From: Janthinobacterium sp.
GTDB lineage: Bacteria; Pseudomonadota; Gammaproteobacteria; Burkholderiales; Chitinibacteraceae
Direction: 5' to 3'
Length of the DNA: 35,187 nucleotides
Assembly: GCA_025360045.1 (NCBI GenBank)
Contig: JANYCY010000060.1
Span: 1 to 35,187 of the forward strand
Positions 1 to 6,315 of this stretch are shown piece by piece (position 1 is the first letter of the stretch; every line of letters begins with the position of its first letter). Position numbers and translations under genes: made by a program. Below the pieces are notes generated by a model. The model made no database searches. It was not told where the DNA came from and saw only the letters and a program-made list of their open reading frames with translations.

Positions 1-209
1 GGCAAATTCCGACGACGATTGAATTCATCAAGCAAAACTATTGCGCCTGCACAATCTTGCAAAAATCCAGTTACAGGGTTGTGTTCCTGCGCCGCCATCA
101 TCTGCTCACGTAATTCAACATCGTTCAACTCTTGAGGCCGCAACCGTTCGCTTGCATCTTCAATCGCTTGCTCAACGTCAGTTTTTGACAGTTTCCGATT
201 ATTTTCCAT
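1..209 (-). CDS. hypothetical protein, 3'-truncated by window edge
   Basis: The reading frame is open from an ATG at 209 to the window edge with no stop (about 69 residues visible). A strong AGGAGT ribosome-binding site sits 4-5 nt upstream. The visible part is charged and helical-looking (begins MENNRKLSKTDVEQAIED) with no motif I recognise. It lies on the same strand as ssb and the genes upstream and is the most distal visible gene of that run. Its long 5' gap and leader hairpin suggest it may have its own regulation. Function unknown. Confidence 0.6.
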   Translation of the reverse strand, partial: MENNRKLSKTDVEQAIEDASERLRPQELNDVELREQMMAAQEHNPVTGFLQDCAGAIVLLDEFNRRRNL

Positions 210-239
210 TTCTTACTCCTTGAATAAATCGCGGAGCAT

Positions 240-266
240 CCCAAGCGGGATACTTTCCCGCGTGGG
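240..266 (-). promoter_or_regulatory. leader hairpin upstream of the first gene (CCCA-GCGGG type)
   Basis: A stem of CCCA plus GCGGGA pairs with TCCCGC plus TGGG, with a single mismatch and a 5-nt loop. It ends 30 nt before the start codon at 209. The same two-part stem, with the same bases, occurs upstream of the 50-aa gene (3284-3306). Related versions precede the 94-aa gene (2657-2682) and the 43-aa gene (3599-3627). Seen directly by pairing; a regulatory role is inference. Confidence 0.5.
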
Positions 267-391
267 TTAATGGTTCAGGTAATGCTGTTGCGTAAGCCTA
301 AAGAATGGCGGTCTGTTGGTTAGTATTACAAATCGGCAGGTCTAGACGAAACAAGTGACATTTCATTTCTCGAATGTTATTGAACACGCAG

Positions 392-419
392 GGTAACCAA
401 CCTCGAAAGGTTGATTACC
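392..419 (-). terminator. stem-loop downstream of ssb
   Basis: A 12-position stem with one mismatch encloses a 4-nt loop that reads UUCG on the minus strand, the strand of ssb. It lies 46 nt after the ssb stop codon. There is no clear T-tract, so it may be a processing or stability element rather than an intrinsic terminator. The rest of 267-464 shows no gene I can support. Confidence 0.35.
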
Positions 420-464
420 ATGCCTATAAATTAATTTCATTAAACTTTCATTCACAGAAAGAAA

Positions 465-932
465 CTAGAACTGCATCTCATCCTCAAAATCGTCAAAGTT
501 TCTCGGAACTGAAGAAGCAGGCGTTGCTGCAGCAGCAGGACGCTGTTGCCGCCCACTACTTTGCTGGCCATCCACTCCACTGCTGCTATCACTGGAACGC
601 CCACCTAGCATTTGCATCTGGTCGGCGATGATTTCTGTAGTGTAGCGATCTTGACCAGTGGTTTTATCTTGCCATTTACGCGTTTGCAGACGGCCTTCGA
701 TATAAACCGATGAGCCTTTCTTCAGGTACTGAGCAGCGATTTCAGCTAGGCGGTTGTACATAGTGATGTTGTGCCATTCGGTTTTTTCCTGCTTTTGACC
801 GGTGGCTTTATCTTTCCAGCTTTCGGTGGTCGCAATACTGAAGTTACACACTGCGCCGCCCGATGGCAGAAAACGGTTTTCAGGATCTTTACCTAAATTT
901 CCAATCAGAATTACTTTATTAAGAGAAGCCAT
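465..932 (-). CDS. ssb: single-stranded DNA-binding protein
   Basis: Encodes a 155-aa SSB that coats single-stranded DNA in replication, repair or conjugative transfer. The OB fold covers about residues 1-110 (start [18 protein letters not shown]; later [15 protein letters not shown]). A Gln/Ser/Ala-rich flexible linker follows, and then an acidic tip ending DFEDEMQF. Length is normal for bacterial SSB. The usual tip is DDDIPF; here the penultimate Pro is replaced by Gln, a deviation more typical of mobile-element SSBs. An AAGGA site lies 8 nt before the ATG. It follows the relaxase-domain-like gene by 33 nt in the same orientation, so the two are probably co-transcribed. The surrounding genes suggest an accessory rather than a chromosomal housekeeping ssb. 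Confidence 0.95.
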   Translation of the reverse strand: MASLNKVILIGNLGKDPENRFLPSGGAVCNFSIATTESWKDKATGQKQEKTEWHNITMYNRLAEIAAQYLKKGSSVYIEGRLQTRKWQDKTTGQDRYTTEIIADQMQMLGGRSSDSSSGVDGQQSSGRQQRPAAAATPASSVPRNFDDFEDEMQF

Positions 933-965
933 GATTACAATCCTTGAATATTTTATGTTTGCAAA

Positions 966-1823
966 TCAGCATTTAATAATTAAATACTGCTGCATGAATG
1001 AATTAACGTTTTTAAGAACAAGGCTGCCGTCAGTCGATTTAATATTTTTCTTAATAACAACAGGAATTCTCCCGTTTTTAGAAAGAGAAATTTTATCACC
1101 TACTTTTGCGCCTGACTTTTCCAATGCCCGTTCAAGATCAACACCCCAAATTTCACGGCCATTAATTTTCAAGAAAAAAGACTCAGACTCTTCTGGGTTG
1201 TGTTTATAACAATCCACACCAAAAGATTCTAAAGTTCCTCGACGAACAAATGTCGATTCACTGTGATTAGAAGTTTCAGCTACAGCGGGAATATCATTCA
1301 CAGTTTCAGCAATTTCATCCTGCCTTCCTGAATAACTCTCTGGCATTTTTTTAATCGTTTCATTAATGGGTAAGACAATAACAGGTTCAGGCAGTGTAGG
1401 ATCAGGCTTGCCATCCAACATTGCATAGACTTGCTCTAGTGAAAACCACTTAATAACTTTTTCTGTTATTAAAGCAGTCACCTCAACAACACCCATATCG
1501 TGTTTTTCTGACAAGTTATATTTTTTTTGAACAAAGTCATCGCACAATAAAGTGCGTCGAATTGCCGTAGTGGAGACCTCCAATTGCAAGGTCATTCCAT
1601 CCTGGATCCAAACGTTAAAAAAGTTTGCTCCATCAAAAATATTTGATTTATTACTATGGCGATCTTCCTCGTTAAAATAATAACGAGGCAACTCAACACG
1701 ATGAGTTGAAGGTTTAGGCTCTAATACTTCAGGAGCAGTCGTTTTGGCAGGTGTTTCCGCTACAAATAAATTACGAAAAAATTCTGCTGGATTTACGATA
1801 AGCATAAAAAGGTTAGATTTCAT
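966..1823 (-). CDS. conjugative-element protein with LPD7-like C-terminal domain
   Basis: A 285-aa protein. I chose the ATG at 1823, which has GGAA 8 nt upstream; a TTG four codons earlier is the alternative. The first ~200 residues show nothing I recognise. Residues ~195-265 contain a stretch running from RRGTLESFG, through FFLKINGREIWGVDLERAL, to GDKISLSKNGRIPV. This pattern (short G-x-L-x-x-x-G lead, WG-x-D-L-x-x-AL, GD-x-(I/V)-x-L, closing PV) matches the small polyvalent-protein domain attached to relaxases and primases of plasmids and integrative elements. There is no relaxase tyrosine or primase motif here, so it is not itself an enzyme of that kind as far as I can see. It sits directly upstream of ssb. 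The assignment is by pattern recall, not by search. Confidence 0.6.
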   Translation of the reverse strand: MKSNLFMLIVNPAEFFRNLFVAETPAKTTAPEVLEPKPSTHRVELPRYYFNEEDRHSNKSNIFDGANFFNVWIQDGMTLQLEVSTTAIRRTLLCDDFVQKKYNLSEKHDMGVVEVTALITEKVIKWFSLEQVYAMLDGKPDPTLPEPVIVLPINETIKKMPESYSGRQDEIAETVNDIPAVAETSNHSESTFVRRGTLESFGVDCYKHNPEESESFFLKINGREIWGVDLERALEKSGAKVGDKISLSKNGRIPVVIKKNIKSTDGSLVLKNVNSFMQQYLIIKC

Positions 1824-1867
1824 GATAAATTCCAAAATAGAAGTATTTAATAAGGGAGTGCCGTAGA

Positions 1868-2326
1868 TTAAAATTCAACCGAAAGCGAAATACCTTTTCG
1901 ACAATCTAAATCTGCGTAACCACACCATGTTTTAAAGTCAGAATTTGGATCATAAATCCAATCCAAAATTTCAGACTGACAAATCAAATCACCACTTTTT
2001 AGCAGTGAAAAAGTATGTTTTAAATATTTAATTGAAAGCTTATGAATATCATCCTTAAAGTAATGACAAACAAAGCTCCTATAAAAATCGACATCATGTG
2101 AGGGCTGATTATGCGAATGATGGTACTTATTCATTGCATCAACCCACATATCTAAATCGCTTGTCGGGTCAATAAACCAAATAAGCGTTTCATGAAAGAG
2201 TTTTCCTTTTCTTATCGCGAAATGCAAATTTCTCATGGATTCCACAATAAGGGCCTCGCCAAGCTGCCCTCTACTATTTTCAGAAAATGTAATATCCTGA
2301 AAAATGATTTGCTTCTCGCGCATCAT
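1868..2326 (-). CDS. hypothetical protein with an internal duplication
   Basis: A 152-aa protein of unknown function. GGAG lies 7 nt before the first of two adjacent ATGs (2326 and 2323), which supports the start at 2326. The sequence holds two related blocks. One, near residues 39-66, has the core WFIDPTSDLDMWVDA. The other, near 110-137, has the core WIYDPNSDFKTWCGYA. They share a W-(F/I)-(I/Y)-D-P-x-S-D-(L/F)-x-x-W signature. This suggests an old tandem duplication of a ~70-residue unit. It lies 12 nt after the 94-aa gene and 44 nt before the LPD7-like gene, so it is probably in one operon with them. I see no membrane segment or catalytic motif. Confidence 0.7.
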   Translation of the reverse strand: MMREKQIIFQDITFSENSRGQLGEALIVESMRNLHFAIRKGKLFHETLIWFIDPTSDLDMWVDAMNKYHHSHNQPSHDVDFYRSFVCHYFKDDIHKLSIKYLKHTFSLLKSGDLICQSEILDWIYDPNSDFKTWCGYADLDCRKGISLSVEF

Positions 2327-2338
2327 GATTTTTCTCCA

Positions 2339-2623
2339 TTAAATCAAACGAGGTTGTATTAATGAATCGTATGAATCACTAAGCTGAGAGAGTGGAACTG
2401 GTTTAAATTCAATTGCATCGTAATATAACTTACGATTTGGTAGCGTATGAGACGAAACAATTGCGGTTTCATCTTTACTCCCAAAAAAAAGAATAATTTC
2501 ATTCTTTTCTACAATATCTATTCTTGCCTTATGAATAACAGGGTGCTCTAAAGTCCACGTATAAAGCCGCTTACACACATTGGCCATACGTGCTTCAAAA
2601 CCTTCAGGTACTTGAACAGCCAT
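2339..2623 (-). CDS. hypothetical protein, 94 aa
   Basis: The open frame extends upstream to 2764, but I place the start at the ATG at 2623 (MAVQVPEGFE). It has an AAAGG site just upstream, and the in-frame extension runs through a GC-rich double hairpin and looks non-coding (Arg-rich, low complexity). The product is a small soluble protein with alternating strands and helices. I recognise no family. It is followed closely by the 152-aa gene. The structured leader upstream suggests control at the level of its transcript. Confidence 0.65.
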   Translation of the reverse strand: MAVQVPEGFEARMANVCKRLYTWTLEHPVIHKARIDIVEKNEIILFFGSKDETAIVSSHTLPNRKLYYDAIEFKPVPLSQLSDSYDSLIQPRLI

Positions 2624-2648
2624 GATGTTTACCTTTATAAAAAAGACA

Positions 2649-2682
2649 ACACCACGCCGCAACGGGTGGTGTGCCCGTTGGG
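2649..2682 (-). promoter_or_regulatory. possible attenuator: two mutually exclusive hairpins before the 94-aa gene
   Basis: Read on the minus strand, the first hairpin pairs CAACGGG with CCCGTTG (arms at 2674-2680 and 2660-2666). The second pairs ACACCAC with GTGGTGT (arms at 2666-2672 and 2649-2655). It is followed within 3 nt by TCTTTTTT and so looks like an intrinsic terminator. The loop and right arm of the first hairpin overlap the left arm of the second, so both cannot form fully. This is the layout of a terminator/antiterminator switch, 26-60 nt upstream of the start codon. Pairing is seen; switching is inference. Confidence 0.45.
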
Positions 2683-2775
2683 GTTGGATATAACTGAGCA
2701 GAAAAATACTGCCCCTACTGCGTTTCTTCCGACGTTCAGGTCGCGCCCTCAATAAATTGAGCAAAGGAAGAATCT

Positions 2776-2815
2776 ATTTTTCTAAAAAACCACAAAGATA
2801 GTTTTTTAGAAAAAT
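2776..2815. repeat. perfect 15-bp inverted repeat
   Basis: Arms at 2776-2790 and 2801-2815 are perfect complements around a 10-nt loop. The arms are AT-rich with central CTAAAAAAC. A C-rich run follows at 2816-2822. It lies in the long untranslated stretch upstream of the 94-aa gene. It could be a terminator on either strand or a protein-binding palindrome. Confidence 0.5.
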
Positions 2816-3106
2816 CCCCCCCTACGGGGTGATTAGATGAAACTGATATCAAGCAAAATTAGAAAGTTTTCTTTTAAACTCTTCTTTTGCTTTTCCTTGA
2901 TAAGACGACGGAGTGAAGCTTCCCCCACCTCTCAAGCGTCTTCGTCGGCTTTCGCCAGACAAGCTGGGAAGGAAGGGGCTTTCACTGGCAAGTCAAAAAC
3001 AGGAGGCTAGCGCCTCCGCACCGCTTTATCCCCCCCTTGAAAAGGGGGGGTTTAGCTATTTGGTGCACTGATCAATTTAGCTTCGCTAATTCTAATTTTG
3101 CGGCCA
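2816..3106. other. non-coding stretch with palindromes
   Basis: No supported gene on either strand. It holds a perfect 16-bp palindrome at 3002-3017 (GGAGGCTAGCGCCTCC). A hairpin of seven C and seven G around TTGAAAA lies at 3030-3050, followed by TTT on the plus strand. There are also two similar direct repeats starting GGCTTTC (2947-2963 and 2978-2993). A 57-codon plus-strand frame (2837-3010) with a GGGGT upstream is possible but not convincing. An 11-codon minus frame (3072-3107) overlaps the stop of the 50-aa gene as TAATG. Position and structure would suit a transfer origin or long leader, but I see no defining nic motif. Confidence 0.4.
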
Positions 3107-3259
3107 TTATTTATTCCTCTTTGTATTAAAAAACAGTCGATTTTGTTTTCGCTCTTTTGTTTTTTGCCGGTGTTCATGAATTAACCCACCAATCACCATT
3201 GGCAATAAAAAAAGACAAAGACAACCTATATATACTGTCAATTCATCAGAAAGATTCAT
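3107..3259 (-). CDS. small single-pass membrane protein, 50 aa
   Basis: A short gene with a well-placed GGAG site 6 nt before the ATG. The product begins MNLSDELT, has one membrane segment at about residues 9-28 (VYIGCLCLFLLPMVIGGLI), and ends in a strongly basic cytoplasmic tail with many Lys, Arg and Gln residues. The positive-inside rule predicts N-out, C-in. It is preceded by a leader hairpin of the same type as three other genes in this block. The family is not recognised. Small membrane proteins of conjugative elements (entry exclusion or pilus assembly) are possible but unproven. A possible 11-codon frame overlaps its stop. Confidence 0.55.
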   Translation of the reverse strand: MNLSDELTVYIGCLCLFLLPMVIGGLIHEHRQKTKERKQNRLFFNTKRNK

Positions 3260-3283
3260 GGATGACTCCGTAAATAGCAGCCA

Positions 3284-3306
3284 CCCAGCGGGTGGCCCGC
3301 AATGGG
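3284..3306 (-). promoter_or_regulatory. leader hairpin upstream of the 50-aa gene
   Basis: CCCA (3284-3287) and GCGGG (3288-3292) pair with CCCGC (3296-3300) and TGGG (3303-3306), with a 3-nt loop and a 2-nt bulge. The element ends 24 nt before the start codon. A competing hairpin, GCCACCC with GGGTGGC, overlaps it. The same stem occurs at 240-266. Confidence 0.5.
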
Positions 3307-3411
3307 ATAAGTAAATAAAAATTAACCTATTTTTTTACGACGTGTTGTTGGAGCTAATGAAATTAGTCCTTCCAAGCTTTTAATATTGCGTGGAGTCGTA
3401 GGCCAATGGTT

Positions 3412-3543
3412 TTACTCGCCGGTTGCTTGAGCGATGGCTTGTTCATGCTTTAACTTTGCAGCTGCAACAGCGCTAGTTGCGCCTTGTGCAAAATATGAAA
3501 ACGATGCAACGGTAATGACTGCGATGACACATAATTTCTTCAT
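3412..3543 (-). CDS. small secreted or periplasmic protein, 43 aa
   Basis: Begins MKKLCVIAVITVASFSYFAQ: a positive N-tip, a hydrophobic core and an Ala/Gly-rich possible cleavage region around residues 19-24, as in a Sec signal peptide. The mature part would be only ~20-24 residues, Ala/Lys/Gln-rich. The ATG at 3543 is preceded by GGA 10 nt upstream, which is weak. An overlapping 27-codon frame (3363-3446, MNKPSLKQPASK...) begins inside its 3' end and is an alternative or second product. The function is not recognised. Upstream is a long imperfect hairpin (3556-3600) and the fourth leader hairpin. Confidence 0.45.
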   Translation of the reverse strand: MKKLCVIAVITVASFSYFAQGATSAVAAAKLKHEQAIAQATGE

Positions 3544-3598
3544 GATGGAGATCCACCCTGGCTGGAGGGGATATTTAAAAAATATTCTCCACGGCCAG

Positions 3599-3627
3599 CC
3601 GCACGGGAGAATTGTGCACCCGCACGG
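3599..3627 (-). promoter_or_regulatory. leader hairpin upstream of the 43-aa gene
   Basis: CCG-CGGG pairs with CCCG-CGG around an 11-nt loop, with a symmetric 2x2 internal loop. The same bases also form a direct repeat, CCGCACGG. It resembles the leaders at 240-266, 2657-2682 and 3284-3306 in the CGGG/CCCG core and interrupted outer stem. It ends 55 nt before the ATG at 3543. Confidence 0.35.
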
Positions 3628-3682
3628 AAAAACTAAAACTTATCAATCAAATTGGCACGACTAAACCTCTATCGTGAAGATG

Positions 3683-3717
3683 AAAAAAAATGCGCATCAC
3701 GGATGTGAATGCGCATT
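3683..3717 (-). terminator. intrinsic terminator, minus strand
   Basis: A perfect 8-bp stem (AATGCGCA at 3689-3696 with TGCGCATT at 3710-3717) is followed on the minus strand by eight T residues. It would stop minus-strand transcription arriving from upstream of 3720, where the IS66 element now sits. The gene it originally served is no longer visible. Confidence 0.7.
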
Positions 3718-3786
3718 ATTGGAATACCCTTGAATCAACAAGGGTTGGTTTTCAGTACTCGCGTGAAGCAAGCACTGGAATTAAAG

Positions 3787-3822
3787 GCCAAGCTGCGAGA
3801 ACAAGGTTCTCGGCAGCTTGGC
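3787..3822. repeat. 16-bp stem-loop abutting the IS66 left end
   Basis: GCCAAGCTGC-GAGAAC (3787-3802) pairs with GTTCTC-G-GCAGCTTGGC (3806-3822), with one bulged base and a 3-nt loop. It lies 5 bp from the IS66 terminus. On the minus strand it is followed by CTTTAATT, so it may be a terminator of an interrupted gene. Confidence 0.5.
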
Positions 3823-3859
3823 GGATGGTAAGCACCCAGCCGCCCCGTGACTGCACAGC

Positions 3860-5422
3860 TTATTTTTCTGCTACTGGGCGCAGTGGTAGTAGTTCATCGA
3901 TTCGGCTGTTGGGCCAGGTTGGCAGTTTTTCTAGTGTATCGGTTAGCCAAGCTTGTGGGTCGAGGCCGTTCAGTTTGGCTGTCCCAAGTAGCGTTTGAAT
4001 CGCCGCCGCACGTTGACCAGCCCGCTCGCTGCCGGTAAATAACCAGTTCTTCTTGCCAATCGCAATCGGCCGAATGCAGTTTTCGACTGGATTATTGTCG
4101 ATCGGCGCAAGGCCGCTGTCGGCGTAGCGCTCAAGCGCATCCCAGCGGCGCAGGCTGTACATCAGCGCTTTGGCGATCGCGCCATTGGGCGCGACTTTGG
4201 GGAGCGTTTCATTGAGCCAAACTTTCAATTCGACTAACTTAGGCTTGGCTTGGGCTTGCCGCAGCGCATAGCGCTCTTCAGTTGTGAGCGCTTTGGCTTG
4301 CGCTTCAATGACGTACAGCTCCGCAATTCGCCGCATCGCTTCAAACGCAACCGGACTTTGGTTGGCTTTATGCAGATCAACGAATTTGCGTCGCGCATGC
4401 GCCCAGCAGGCGAGCTCGGTGACGCCGGCTTTGAACAATGCTTTGTAGCCGCCATAATCGTCGACCATCAGTTCGCCTCGCCAATCTTTGAGGAAATCGC
4501 GCGCGTGCTGACCCGCACGTCCGGTTTGGTAATCGAACACGATGATAGGGGCTGTACCACTGAGTGGTGTACTGCGATAGGCCCATAAATAGGCGGTTTT
4601 GGTTTTGCCGTTACCCGGATCGAGTTGCCGTATCGGTGTTTCATCGGCATGCAGCGTTTTTTCTTGTCGCAGCAGTTCGATGAGTCGATCCGCCAGCATT
4701 TGCAGCCACCATCCCGTGGTGCCGACCCAACTGCCCAGTGTCGATTCGGCTAAATTCACCCCGCTGCGCTCGGCCATCTGCCGAATGCGGTACAGCGGCA
4801 AATGATCGACATATTTACTGACCATCACCCACGCCAATGTCGCAGACGTCGGCAAACCACCGTCGATGATGCTTGGCGCAACGGGCGCTGCGGTCATGGT
4901 TTGGCAACTGCGACACGCGTATTGCGGGCGAATATGCCGAATCACGCTAAACACGGCAGGCTGAACGTGCAATTGCTCGCTGATGTCGGTCCTGACTTTG
5001 ACCAAGTGCTTGCCACATTCGCCGCACCTGCAGGATTCAGGCTCGTGAACGACGTCGGTGCGTGGTAAATGCGCGGGTAATGGCTGGCGACCCGCACGAA
5101 TGCGTGGTTTTCGGGCGGGCGTACTGGCGTCATCCGTGTGCGCTGCGGCGATTTGCGCTTCGATCGCCGCCGCACTCACGTCAAATTCTTCATCAAACAG
5201 ACTGCGCTGCTCGGCGCTCATCGCCTCGGTTTTGGCGCCGTACTGCATGCGGCGCAAATAGCTCAGTTCAAATTCCAGCTTCTCGATCAGCAGGGATTTG
5301 GCTTGAATGAGTGCCGCCTGCGCTGCGGTTTTGACGACTAAATCAGCGTGCGCCTGCGCCAAAATCGCTGCACGGACAGCGGGTGGTAAGTCTAATTTGG
5401 CGAGTTCGGCGATGAGATTCAT
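3860..5422 (-). CDS. tnpC: IS66 family transposase TnpC
   Basis: 520 aa, the full length expected for the IS66 DDE transposase. In order: a helical leucine-rich N-terminus with a conserved block near residues 58-68 (LRRMQYGAKTE); a zinc-binding domain with CRCGECGK (~135-142) and a later YACRSCQ (~168); a long DDE catalytic domain with LHADETPI, VDDYGGYK and CWAHARRKF; and the IS66 C-terminal region with DNNPVENCIRPIAIGKKNWLFTGSERAG. The catalytic acidic residues are visible in DETPI, the DDYGGY motif and the PVEN motif. It catalyses excision and insertion of the element. It lies 84 nt downstream of tnpB. Confidence 0.97.
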   Translation of the reverse strand: MNLIAELAKLDLPPAVRAAILAQAHADLVVKTAAQAALIQAKSLLIEKLEFELSYLRRMQYGAKTEAMSAEQRSLFDEEFDVSAAAIEAQIAAAHTDDASTPARKPRIRAGRQPLPAHLPRTDVVHEPESCRCGECGKHLVKVRTDISEQLHVQPAVFSVIRHIRPQYACRSCQTMTAAPVAPSIIDGGLPTSATLAWVMVSKYVDHLPLYRIRQMAERSGVNLAESTLGSWVGTTGWWLQMLADRLIELLRQEKTLHADETPIRQLDPGNGKTKTAYLWAYRSTPLSGTAPIIVFDYQTGRAGQHARDFLKDWRGELMVDDYGGYKALFKAGVTELACWAHARRKFVDLHKANQSPVAFEAMRRIAELYVIEAQAKALTTEERYALRQAQAKPKLVELKVWLNETLPKVAPNGAIAKALMYSLRRWDALERYADSGLAPIDNNPVENCIRPIAIGKKNWLFTGSERAGQRAAAIQTLLGTAKLNGLDPQAWLTDTLEKLPTWPNSRIDELLPLRPVAEK

Positions 5423-5506
5423 GCCGCTATTTTACCAAAATATGGCCCTCAAAGCCATGTGAATCAACGGTTACAAGGCAACACATCGATGCGATTTGAC
5501 GAACAA

Positions 5507-5848
5507 TCAATACAAGCGCGAACCCAAAGCTGGCGACGATAAACGTTGCCAATCCACGCCCATCGTCAGCCATTGCCACTGCGCAGTTTCGAGCACAAAA
5601 GACACTTCGCCGCCCTGTGGCCAAACAAATCGCCCCTGATGCAAACGGCGTTGCAGCAGCCACACGCCCGTCGCATCCCACAGCAACACTTTGAGTCGAT
5701 TGCTGCGCTGATTGCGAAACGCATACGCCGCCCCATCGCAAGGCGATCTTTGCAAAGCGGCGTGCACTTTGGCCGACAAGCCCTCAATGCCCAAGCGCAT
5801 ATCGACCGGCTCGACGATCAGATGCAGTGAAGTCAAAGGCGGCATCAT
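5507..5848 (-). CDS. tnpB: IS66 family accessory protein TnpB
   Basis: 113 aa when started at the ATG at 5848, which overlaps the tnpA stop as ATGA; a second ATG follows at once. A longer upstream frame exists, but it overlaps tnpA and has no better start. The core (VEPVDMRLGIEGLSAKVHAAL, then AYAFRNQRSNRLKVLLWDATG, then LHQGRFVWP) is the IS66 Orf2/TnpB signature. The protein is required with TnpA and TnpC for IS66 transposition; its biochemical role is not established. Translation is probably coupled to tnpA. Confidence 0.92.
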   Translation of the reverse strand: MMPPLTSLHLIVEPVDMRLGIEGLSAKVHAALQRSPCDGAAYAFRNQRSNRLKVLLWDATGVWLLQRRLHQGRFVWPQGGEVSFVLETAQWQWLTMGVDWQRLSSPALGSRLY

Positions 5849-6315
5849 GATAAACCCCGTAACAGCGTACCGAGCCAATCGGCGCAGATGTTCACAGGCA
5901 AGGTTAAACGCGCGCCAGCGGGCAGAAGCAAACACAATGGCGTTGGCTGGGCAGACAATTCGGTGGCAACCAGCGTTAAGGTGGATAAAGCTGCGGCAGC
6001 CACAGGGGTTGCAATGCGCGCAGGATGGGCGACGGCGGTTTGTACTGGCGCTGTCTGTGTTGGTGTTGGTGTTGGTGTTGGTGTTGGTGATGGTGATGGT
6101 GATGGTGTTGGTGATGGTGATGGTGATGGCGCAAAGCTCGGCGCGATGAAGCCGTTAGCTTCACAGGCGATGGACTGCAAATCCCGCTTGACCCAAGCGA
6201 CCAAGGTGGGACGTTTTAAATCGTGCCGCCGACAAAATTCCGCCATCGACAAACCACTGCCGCGCCAATCCCGAACCCGTGCAAACCAAAGTGCCCGCCG
6301 TTGCTGATGAGTCAT
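5845..6315 (-). CDS. tnpA: IS66 family protein TnpA with a Pro/Ser/Thr dipeptide array
   Basis: 156 aa from the ATG at 6315, which has GGGG 9 nt upstream; another ATG five codons earlier lacks a site. The N-terminus carries the helix-turn-helix of IS66 TnpA (MAEFCRRHDLKRPTLVAWVKR, about residues 24-44), which presumably recognises the element ends. The middle (about residues 60-90) is an unusual Pro-Ser and Pro-Thr dipeptide run encoded by a hexanucleotide tandem array. The C-terminal part is Ala/Leu-rich, as in other TnpA. The array may act only as a linker and could vary in length without shifting the frame. Confidence 0.85.
   Translation of the reverse strand: MTHQQRRALWFARVRDWRGSGLSMAEFCRRHDLKRPTLVAWVKRDLQSIACEANGFIAPSFAPSPSPSPTPSPSPSPTPTPTPTPTQTAPVQTAVAHPARIATPVAAAALSTLTLVATELSAQPTPLCLLLPAGARLTLPVNICADWLGTLLRGLS
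6061..6126 (+). repeat. hexanucleotide tandem array inside tnpA
   Basis: Eleven perfect 6-bp units: four TGGTGT, three TGGTGA, one TGGTGT, three TGGTGA. Each unit encodes Pro-Thr or Pro-Ser on the minus strand. Because the unit is 6 bp, slippage would change length but keep the tnpA frame. Confidence 0.9.

Noticed and set aside
2624-2764. N-terminal extension of the 94-aa gene
   Set aside because: The extension is Arg-rich, crosses two GC-rich hairpins and has no ribosome site; the ATG at 2623 does.
2816-3106. Transfer origin
   Set aside because: Palindromes and direct repeats are present, but no nic-site consensus or relaxase gene is visible in the window.
3072-3107. 11-codon frame overlapping the end of the 50-aa gene
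   Set aside because: It has a fair ribosome site and a TAATG overlap, but is too short to separate from chance.
3434-3664. 76-codon plus-strand frame
   Set aside because: It is the antisense of the 43-aa secreted protein gene and its leader, with no ribosome site and a composition unlike a real protein.
5888-6307. Gly-Asp/Gly-Val rich plus-strand frame
   Set aside because: It is the antisense of the hexanucleotide array in tnpA.
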